This document shows positions 1-5,325 of a stretch of 21,565 bases of DNA, piece by piece (the first letter of the stretch is position 1; every line of letters starts with the position of its first letter). Made by a program: the position numbers and the translations under genes. Source of the DNA: SHLQ01 sp051011575 (GTDB lineage: Bacteria; Actinomycetota; Acidimicrobiia; Acidimicrobiales; SHLQ01); contig JBPCTR010000194.1 in NCBI GenBank assembly GCA_051011575.1, positions 1 through 21,565 of the forward strand, read 5' to 3'. Below the pieces are notes generated by a model. It was not told where the DNA came from. It worked only from the letters and a program-made list of their open reading frames with translations, and did no database searches.

Positions 1-38
1 GACATGTGGAGGTCATACACATCGATCGCCGCGGTCAC
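1..38 (-). CDS. possible start of a gene running off the left edge (partial)
   Basis: Reading the minus strand from a GTG at 38 gives MTAAIDVYDLHM before the window ends. A TACCAT hexamer lies 7 nt upstream, the same arrangement seen at several other starts here that lack a Shine-Dalgarno site, so the gene could be read from a leaderless mRNA. The I-x-V-x-x-L pattern is like the first strand of ABC transporter ATPases, but twelve residues cannot establish a family. If real, it is divergent from the TetR gene at 320 and could be its target. The rest of 39-319 shows no convincing gene, only inverted repeats. Confidence 0.35.
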   Translation of the reverse strand, partial: MTAAIDVYDLHM

Positions 39-247
39 CCGGTCGATGGTAGGTCCACCCGACGGGGCAGCCCGACGGGAGGTGACTGGGCCGGAGCTGA
101 GACATGCTCAAACTCCGGCCCCGTCCCGCCATTCCTCGCCTTGGCCGAGCAATCAATGCCGCCGTGCTCGTTTGCTGCCGCCAGGGTGCGAATTCCGTCC
201 GCAGTTTCTCGCTACCCTGTCGCCTCGAACCCGCACCGTAGCGCGTT

Positions 248-303
248 CTGGACAAGGGGTCCAAAGTCCAGCGAGACTATTTCGGTATTACCCGGGCCGA
301 AAT
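248..303. promoter_or_regulatory. two inverted repeats, possible TetR operator
   Basis: ATTTCGG (279-285) is the exact reverse complement of CCGAAAT (297-303), a 25-bp dyad ending 16 bp before the TetR start codon. Just upstream, CTGGAC (248-253) is matched by GTCCAG (266-271), with an overlapping TGGAC/GTCCA pair (249-253/259-263). TetR dimers bind such dyads, often next to their own gene, so autoregulation and control of the divergent left-edge gene are plausible. The assignment is inferred from position and symmetry only. Confidence 0.4.
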
Positions 304-319
304 TCGTCGGAGGCCGGTC

Positions 320-1123
320 ATGAGCACATCCAAGAGCGCGGGCGATGGTCCGAAACGCAAACGGTTGAGCGCAGAAGAGACGCGAGATCGCACGTGTGAG
401 GCGGGCGTCAACCTGATCGGCGATCATGGCCTCGCCCTGGGGCTCGACACAATCAATCTCGAGCAGGCGATCAAGGCCGCCGACGTCTCGCGGTCATCCG
501 CGTATGCAGCCTGGTCGACCGACGAGAATTACTCGCCACAGGAACTGTTTCAGCGCACTGTGCTCAAGCAGGCGGTCATCGATCGACGGCTCACGATCGA
601 GCGGACGCAGGCAGCCGCGCTCGAGGTCGTGGAGTCCAGGGGCGCCACGCTCTCGCCAGCCGAGTTGTTCCGAGAATTGTCGCGGGTGACCGGTGGTGTC
701 AATGCGCGGTCGGTCGCCGAGTCGAGGAGTTGGCAACTCGTGGTGGCGCTCCGTTCGGTCCTCAACTCTGCTCCTGCGGGAGAGCGCGACAACGATCTCG
801 CCGACTGGATGTCCGAGTCGGAGAAGGAGTTCCGCGAGGAGACCATCGAGACGGTGTACCGGCCGTTCATCGAGCTTCTCGGCCTGCGACCCAAGGCCGA
901 GTATGGCGACGATGCGTACCACCTCGGCGAGATCGCGGCGGCCGCCCTCGCCGAAGGTCTCGCGCCGCGGTACTTCATGGAGACCGAGCGCTGGCTGGAC
1001 GGGATCGAGCGAACGACCTCCGGCGGTGAGTCACAGAACTGGTCGTTGTTCTCGATCGTGTTCGAACAGATCGCACTCACGTTCTTCGAGCCGATCGACC
1101 CGGAGGCGTGGGCGGGTCGCTGA
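320..1123 (+). CDS. TetR-family transcriptional regulator
   Basis: A 267-residue protein with a TetR-like N-terminal DNA-binding domain. Residues about 21-66 follow the family pattern (TRDRTCEAGVNLIGDHG, then a helix-turn-helix ending ADVSRSSAYAAW, where many members have AGVSxGTLYxHF). The ligand-binding part, about 80-267, is mostly helical and not recognisable to a subfamily; it is longer than the usual 190-220 residues in total. The basic N-terminal tail (KRKR) is common in the family. The ATG at 320 has a clear GGAGG at 309-313, 6 nt upstream. The gene is convergent with the P450 gene; their stop codons are 4 bp apart. A dyad at 279-303 suggests autoregulation. The ligand is unknown. Confidence 0.85.
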   Translation: MSTSKSAGDGPKRKRLSAEETRDRTCEAGVNLIGDHGLALGLDTINLEQAIKAADVSRSSAYAAWSTDENYSPQELFQRTVLKQAVIDRRLTIERTQAAALEVVESRGATLSPAELFRELSRVTGGVNARSVAESRSWQLVVALRSVLNSAPAGERDNDLADWMSESEKEFREETIETVYRPFIELLGLRPKAEYGDDAYHLGEIAAAALAEGLAPRYFMETERWLDGIERTTSGGESQNWSLFSIVFEQIALTFFEPIDPEAWAGR

Positions 1124-1130
1124 CGCGTCA
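1121..1130. other. palindrome carrying both convergent stop codons
   Basis: The perfect 10-bp palindrome TGACGCGTCA holds the TGA of the TetR gene on the plus strand (1121-1123) and the TGA of the P450 gene on the minus strand (1130-1128). The two genes end without any separate terminator between them. Confidence 0.9.
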
Positions 1131-2384
1131 GCGAGCGGGTGTGAACGATGCGGGCAGGTGTTTTATCCCGTGGATGAAGTTCGACTGCAACACATCGGGC
1201 GCGCCGGTCGCCTCGATGTCTGGTATTCGTGCGAACAACTCGCGGAACATGACCCGAATCTCCCGCCGGGCGAGGTGGGCGCCGAGGCAGAAATGCGGTC
1301 CCGGCCCGCCGAAGCCCAAGTGCCGATTCGGATCACGGCGCACGTCGAAACGCAGTGGATCCGGGAAGTGGGATGGATCGCGATTCGCCGCGAGATAGAA
1401 CATCGCCAACTTGTCGCCCTCGGCGATCATCGCGCCACCGAGTTCGATGTCTCGAAGAGCGGTGCGTCGCATGAACGTGACCGGACTGGCGAGACGCACG
1501 ATCTCCTCGACAGCGGTCGGCGCGACGCCGTCGACGTCGGCCTTCCAGATCTCGCGCTGGTCCGGATTCTCGGTGAGGTACACCAGACCCCAGCTGATCG
1601 CATTGCGAGTCGTCTCGTTGCCCGCCACGACGAGCAGGATGAAGAAGCTCGCGATTTCGGACGCAGTGAGACGCTCGCCGTCGACCTCGGCATTCACAAG
1701 GATCGACGTGAGGTCGGTGCCGTCGCCGCCACGCTTCGACTCGGCCACCTGAGTCATCAGCTCCGCGAGCTCGCCGCCCGCCTGTAGTAGCGCGGTCGGG
1801 ATGTCGACTGCCTCGGGCACATACTCCGGATCGCTCGCACCGAGAACGATGTTGGTCTGGTCGAACACGAAATCGAGCTCTGATCGCGGTACGCCCATCA
1901 GGTCACAAACGATCGCGAGCGGCAGTTGCGCCGCCACGTCGACAACGAAGTCGACCTGACCCCGATCGATGATGTCGTCAACGATCGAGGCAGCCTGCAC
2001 ATGCACGGATCTTTCGAGTCGCTCGAGCATGCGCGGCGTGAACCCCGCCGAAACGAGCTGACGCAGCCGTGCGTGCTTGGGATCGTCCATCGCGATCATC
2101 GAACTGAAGAAGTCGTTGAACTCCTTCGGAAGATCGATGACCGTGATGCCTCGCGCCGACGAGAACGTCTCAGGCGTTTTCGACATCTCGGTGATCAGGT
2201 CGTATTGCGTGATCGCCCATGCTCCGGGACCGTGAGGGATTCCGATTCCGCTCGTGTCGGATTCCGGAAAGAACGTAGGGGAGGTGTTCCGGAGCCCGGC
2301 CAGCTCGGTGTCGATCTGCGCTCGGGGCTGGACCCAGAAGTGCGGGAGCAGAGGGTTTTCAAGTCGCTCCGGCGTCGACGTCAC
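1128..2384 (-). CDS. cytochrome P450, CYP124/125/126-like
   Basis: A full-length, soluble 418-residue bacterial P450. Visible landmarks are the I-helix oxygen-activation motif AGNETTR (254-260), the K-helix ExxR pair E294/R297, and the heme loop FGGPGPHFCLGAHLARREI with the thiolate ligand C366. The wording of the heme loop and the IAMDDPKHARLR segment (97-108) resemble the mycobacterial CYP124/125/126 group, which oxidise sterol side chains and methyl-branched lipids. The substrate here is therefore probably a steroid or branched lipid, but this is inference. A ferredoxin partner is not seen nearby. The start is the GTG at 2384: no SD is present, but TACGCT lies 6 nt upstream, consistent with a leaderless message. 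The gene follows the SSI-like lipoprotein gene by 45 bp on the same strand. Confidence 0.93.
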   Translation of the reverse strand: MTSTPERLENPLLPHFWVQPRAQIDTELAGLRNTSPTFFPESDTSGIGIPHGPGAWAITQYDLITEMSKTPETFSSARGITVIDLPKEFNDFFSSMIAMDDPKHARLRQLVSAGFTPRMLERLERSVHVQAASIVDDIIDRGQVDFVVDVAAQLPLAIVCDLMGVPRSELDFVFDQTNIVLGASDPEYVPEAVDIPTALLQAGGELAELMTQVAESKRGGDGTDLTSILVNAEVDGERLTASEIASFFILLVVAGNETTRNAISWGLVYLTENPDQREIWKADVDGVAPTAVEEIVRLASPVTFMRRTALRDIELGGAMIAEGDKLAMFYLAANRDPSHFPDPLRFDVRRDPNRHLGFGGPGPHFCLGAHLARREIRVMFRELFARIPDIEATGAPDVLQSNFIHGIKHLPASFTPAR

Positions 2385-2390
2385 GGGCGA

Positions 2391-2396
2391 AGCGTA
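2391..2396 (-). promoter_or_regulatory. -10-like hexamer for the P450 gene
   Basis: TACGCT on the minus strand ends 6 nt before the GTG start, so transcription would begin at or next to the start codon. No convincing -35 element is seen. Confidence 0.4.
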
Positions 2397-2429
2397 CGAC
2401 GAAAGATGGGTCGACCGGAACGTGTGCGC

Positions 2430-2990
2430 TCAGCTCGTGATGCCGACGGGCGGAGGAAGGACGCCGGCGAGGAGCGAGTCCCAGTCCGAAATTCCGCACC
2501 CGTTGACGCGATCGACCGTCGTGTCCACGACAACCCCGTCGACGCCGTCATAGGTGCCCACGATCACGGCGATGTCCGGGCCGCCGTACTGCTCGGTGCA
2601 GACCTGATCCGTTGGTACGCCTTCGATGAGGCGAGTGCGCACATCGGGGTCGGCCAGACGCTCACATGCGGCTCGTTCCGAAAGAGAGACGTCGCCCGTC
2701 ACCGTGGCCGTATCACCCAGACACGAGATGGTGTACCGGACCTCTTCGGCCTCGGGATGGGTGATCGTGATGTCGAGGGTCGCGATCGGGTAGGGACCGG
2801 CGCCGAGCGGTGGCTCGTCGGGGGCCAGGGTCGGGTCGGCGGCGCCATTGCCGGGATCGTCGTCGGGAGCGAGCGTCGGGTCGGATCCACCCGTGTCGCC
2901 GGTGACGACCGGATCGGCATTGCTTCCGCACGCCGCGAGCACGAGGGCCGTGATGAAAAGGGAGATGAACAGGGTGATCATGCGCTTCAT
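2430..2990 (-). CDS. lipoprotein resembling Streptomyces subtilisin inhibitor (SSI-like)
   Basis: A 186-residue exported lipoprotein: basic start MKRM, hydrophobic stretch, lipobox LAAC with the lipidated C21. A Pro/Asp/Gly-rich linker (22-65) contains two copies of DPTLAPD (37-43 and 52-58). Residues about 68-180 resemble the SSI family: four cysteines, C90, C109, C131 and C165, fit the order of the two SSI disulfides (C35-C50 and C71-C101), and C131-TEQY aligns with the reactive-site loop C71-PMVY. By that alignment the P1 residue is E133. SSI proteins inhibit subtilisin-like serine proteases outside the cell; whether this one inhibits anything is not known. SSI itself is secreted free, so the lipid anchor is unusual. 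The ATG at 2990 lacks a good SD; M4 is an alternative start. The lipoprotein call is firm, the SSI call moderate. Confidence 0.8.
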   Translation of the reverse strand: MKRMITLFISLFITALVLAACGSNADPVVTGDTGGSDPTLAPDDDPGNGAADPTLAPDEPPLGAGPYPIATLDITITHPEAEEVRYTISCLGDTATVTGDVSLSERAACERLADPDVRTRLIEGVPTDQVCTEQYGGPDIAVIVGTYDGVDGVVVDTTVDRVNGCGISDWDSLLAGVLPPPVGITS

Positions 2991-3119
2991 GATGGTGGTA
3001 CGTCGCCAATACGAGTTCGGTTCCCGTCCATGGTGACAAGCTTCCCCTTTTCTCCACGGAAGCTACGGCAACGCTCACCCGTCCGCAGGAATCCATACGG
3101 CTTCCGAACGCACCTGCAA

Positions 3120-3125
3120 TACTTT
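3120..3125 (+). promoter_or_regulatory. -10-like hexamer for the DUF2853 gene
   Basis: TACTTT lies 30 nt before the ATG at 3156, giving a short leader that contains the SD. A distant 7-bp inverted repeat (CGGAAGC 3057-3063, GCTTCCG 3100-3106) lies upstream in the divergent region shared with the lipoprotein gene. No clear -35 is seen. Confidence 0.35.
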
Positions 3126-3155
3126 TCCTCCCTAGACATTCCTGGAGGATCACCC

Positions 3156-3494
3156 ATGGGCAAGTTCGATGATGCCGTCGCTTCGGCGAAGGCACAGATG
3201 AAGCAGCAGAAGATTCCGTGCAACGACGCGCTGCTCGAGGCGGTGGCGAAGTCGCTCGGGCCGTCGTTGTACAAGGCGGATGCCAGGCTCGTGGCCACCA
3301 GTCAGAAGTCAGAACTTGCCACGATCAGGAAGAACTTCCTCATCAAGAAGCTCGGCTGCAAGGACGACGCCAAGCTCGACAAGGCCATGGACAAAGCGAT
3401 CGCAAAGATCGGTCCGTCGAACCGCCACAAGCTGCGGTCGGTCTTCTACTACGTCCTCGTCAAGGAGATGAAGAAGGAAAGCGTCTTCGTCTGA
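3156..3494 (+). CDS. DUF2853 family protein
   Basis: A small, basic, cytoplasmic protein of 112 residues. The segments MGKFDDAVASAKAQM, LLEAVAKSLGPSLYKADA, NFLIKKLGCKDDAKLD and SVFYYVLVKEMKKESVF match what I recall of the DUF2853 family, which is about this length and has no established function. It has many lysines, helix-rich composition and no membrane segment or signal peptide. The ATG at 3156 is fixed by a strong GGAGG at 3144-3148, 7 nt upstream; the same frame stays open far upstream but that part is the antisense of the P450 and lipoprotein genes. It is followed 88 bp later by tpx. The family name is from memory and the function is unknown. Confidence 0.8.
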   Translation: MGKFDDAVASAKAQMKQQKIPCNDALLEAVAKSLGPSLYKADARLVATSQKSELATIRKNFLIKKLGCKDDAKLDKAMDKAIAKIGPSNRHKLRSVFYYVLVKEMKKESVFV

Positions 3495-3503
3495 GCGGGC
3501 GAT

Positions 3504-3538
3504 CGCGGTCGGCTTCGACCAATCCGGAGTCGACCGCG
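3504..3538 (+). repeat. inverted repeat between DUF2853 gene and tpx
   Basis: CGCGGTCG (3504-3511) is the reverse complement of CGACCGCG (3531-3538). A competing small hairpin, GGTCG-GCTT-CGACC (3507-3520), overlaps the left arm. There is no T-run, so it could be a GC-rich terminator for the upstream gene or a protein-binding dyad near the tpx promoter. Confidence 0.4.
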
Positions 3539-3542
3539 CCGG

Positions 3543-3548
3543 TATCGT
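3543..3548 (+). promoter_or_regulatory. -10-like hexamer for tpx
   Basis: TATCGT lies 34 nt before the tpx ATG, leaving a leader that holds the AGGAG site. The same hexamer is placed before ctaA. Confidence 0.3.
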
Positions 3549-3582
3549 GCACAGCCAACCCACCGATCAGGAGATCAATCCC

Positions 3583-4083
3583 ATGGCCCAAACCGCACTT
3601 CGAGGCAACCCCGTCAACACTGTCGGAGATCTCCCAGCACTTGGTGATTCGGCCCCGGCCTACACCCTCACCGGGGCCGACCTCGGAGCGGTTTCATCGG
3701 CGGAGTTCACCGGTCAGAACGTGGTTCTGAACATCTTTCCTTCGATCGACACCGGCACGTGCGCAACCAGCGTGCGGACGTTCAACGAGCGGGCGGCCGG
3801 GCTCGAGAACACAACCGTGTTGTGTGTCTCCGCCGACCTGCCCTTCGCGGCCGGTCGATTTTGTGGCGCCGAGGGCATCGAGAATGTGAGAACCGGATCC
3901 ACATTCAAGAACCCGGAGTTCCTCACGTCCTACGGCGTCGGCATGACCGACGGACCGCTCGAGGGTCTGTGCGCCCGCGCCGTTGTCGTGGTCGACGTAG
4001 ACGGAACGGTCGTCCACACTCAGCTCGTCTCCGAGATCACCGAAGAACCCGATTACGACGCCGCGCTCGGGGCGATCGCCTGA
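3583..4083 (+). CDS. tpx: thiol peroxidase (atypical 2-Cys peroxiredoxin Tpx)
   Basis: A cytoplasmic peroxidase of 166 residues, the normal family length, that reduces hydrogen and organic peroxides, usually with thioredoxin as electron donor. The peroxidatic cysteine is C60 in PSIDTGTCATSVRTFN, and the resolving cysteine is C94 in SADLPFAAGRFCGAEG; the intervening C81 corresponds to the third cysteine of E. coli Tpx. The P-x-x-x-T/S-x-x-C active-site pattern and the ARAVVVVDVDGTV strand are intact. The start is the ATG at 3583, supported by AGGAG at 3569-3573; an upstream in-frame ATG at 3547 lacks this support and would add a non-conserved tail. The small membrane protein gene follows after 22 bp and may be co-transcribed. 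Confidence 0.95.
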   Translation: MAQTALRGNPVNTVGDLPALGDSAPAYTLTGADLGAVSSAEFTGQNVVLNIFPSIDTGTCATSVRTFNERAAGLENTTVLCVSADLPFAAGRFCGAEGIENVRTGSTFKNPEFLTSYGVGMTDGPLEGLCARAVVVVDVDGTVVHTQLVSEITEEPDYDAALGAIA

Positions 4084-4105
4084 GCGTCGAGCTCACCCAG
4101 CACCG

Positions 4106-4525
4106 ATGAACGGCCCGGCAACTCGCGGAGCGGGCCCACCGCTTCTCATCGCCCTCGTCGGCGGATTCGCCACCGCCTGCTCGCTGCTCCTGCCGTGGAT
4201 CACGACCGGGTCGAGATCCCGGTCGACGATCTCGCTCATCGGCAGCGCTGGCGCTCTCGACATCATCACCGGGGTCGTCCGGGTGGCCATCGTCGTGCTG
4301 TGGCTGGCAGTGCCGGTCGCCGTGGCCGTCGCCGGTCTCGCCGCGGCCTCCGGCCGACACCGGCCTTCGGCCTTTGTGCTGTTCGGCGTCGGCCTGTCCA
4401 TGAGTATCGGGATAGGCGCTCTGCTCGTCACCGCTGCCGAAGCTGTCGCGTGGGGAGCGTGGGTGTCTGGTGTGTTCGCCCTCGCCACCGCCGCGTCGTC
4501 GATGATGGTCCTGCGGCGCGCATGA
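4106..4525 (+). CDS. small four-helix membrane protein, family not recognised
   Basis: A 139-residue hydrophobic protein with four probable transmembrane helices at about 12-32, 54-81, 88-109 and 112-135. The first helix ends in LLLPWITTGSRSRS, a Pro-Trp turn followed by a basic/serine loop of the kind seen in many small actinobacterial membrane proteins. No catalytic motif is visible. The ATG at 4106 lacks a clear SD. The gene is 22 bp after tpx and its stop is 18 bp before the FHA-like gene, so it probably belongs to one transcript with the latter. It may place the FHA-like protein near the membrane, but that is only a guess from gene order. Confidence 0.65.
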   Translation: MNGPATRGAGPPLLIALVGGFATACSLLLPWITTGSRSRSTISLIGSAGALDIITGVVRVAIVVLWLAVPVAVAVAGLAAASGRHRPSAFVLFGVGLSMSIGIGALLVTAAEAVAWGAWVSGVFALATAASSMMVLRRA

Positions 4526-4543
4526 GCTCGGGAGGTGATCACC

Positions 4544-5239
4544 ATGAGTGACCTCAACATCGTCTTCATCGACGAGCTCACCGTGGCCGATCCCGCATCG
4601 GTCGTGTCGTTCGGGAGGAGCGCCGATGTCGTCGTCGACGAAGCGAACCAGTACATGCACCGTGTCGTGGGCACCTTCTTTCACCAGGACAATGTGTGGT
4701 GGATCACGAACAAGAGCCGCCACGGTGTGCTGACCCTCGTGGGCGACACCGGCAAGGTGGCGCGGCTCCCACCCGAGGCCGTCTCCGCCCTCACCGAAGC
4801 CCACGGCCTCGTCCGATTCGAATCGGGTCCGAGTACCTACGAGATTGGGTGGAGTCGACCGGATGCCAGTCCGATGCTCGCTCCGACGATTGACCCAGGC
4901 GTTGACGAGATCGACGCCACAACCCAGTTCGGCGTGGTCGCGTTGAACGACGAACAGCGCCTCATGCTCGTCGCTTTGGCCGAACGCCAGCTCCTCGATT
5001 CATCGGTACCCGCCACCGACCTGCCGTCGAACGCTTCGATCGCCCACCGGCTCGGCTGGTCGCTGAAGAAGCTCGACCGCAAGCTGGACTATCTGTGCGC
5101 ACGCCTGGACGGTGAAGGCGTGCGTGGTCTGCGAGGCGGTAAGGGGATCGAGGCGGTGGATCGACGAACCCGCCTCGTCGAGCATGTGATCGGAAGCGGA
5201 CTCGTGACCGCCACCGACATCGATTTGCTTCAAACCTGA
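4544..5239 (+). CDS. FHA-like domain protein with C-terminal winged-helix region
   Basis: A soluble 231-residue protein. Residues about 15-105 look like a forkhead-associated (FHA) phosphothreonine-binding domain: FGRSADVVVDEANQYMHRVVG (strand, G24-R25, then H39), a WWITNKS segment with N56, and a closing strand TYEIGW. In canonical FHA domains a serine sits three residues before the conserved His; here that position is N36, so phosphopeptide binding may be altered. Residues about 135-230 are helical, with a helix-turn-helix-like stretch (SIAHRLGWSLKKLDRKLDYL, 165-184), suggesting nucleic-acid binding or a dimer module. The start is the ATG at 4544, because GGAGG at 4531-4535 sits 8 nt upstream and overlaps the alternative GTG at 4535. 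It follows a small membrane protein gene by 18 bp. Function unknown. Confidence 0.75.
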   Translation: MSDLNIVFIDELTVADPASVVSFGRSADVVVDEANQYMHRVVGTFFHQDNVWWITNKSRHGVLTLVGDTGKVARLPPEAVSALTEAHGLVRFESGPSTYEIGWSRPDASPMLAPTIDPGVDEIDATTQFGVVALNDEQRLMLVALAERQLLDSSVPATDLPSNASIAHRLGWSLKKLDRKLDYLCARLDGEGVRGLRGGKGIEAVDRRTRLVEHVIGSGLVTATDIDLLQT

Positions 5240-5266
5240 ACAACAGGAACTTCACTGAAGTCGACG

Positions 5267-5282
5267 CATCGGTTCGCCGATG
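5267..5282 (+). terminator. UUCG-loop hairpin after the FHA-like gene
   Basis: CATCGG-TTCG-CCGATG forms a perfect 6-bp stem with a UUCG tetraloop, 27 bp after the stop codon. A second, weaker hairpin (TGGAA/TTCCA, 5281-5298) follows. No T-run is present, so termination is possible but unproven; the structures also lie in the leader of the next gene. Confidence 0.4.
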
Positions 5283-5325
5283 GAACCTACGGTTTCCATT
5301 CAGGCGGCGAAACAGCGAGGCTCCG

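Noticed and set aside
1926..3155. Upstream in-frame extension of the DUF2853 protein (about 410 residues)
   Set aside because: Covers the antisense of the P450 and SSI-like genes; a strong SD fixes the start at 3156.
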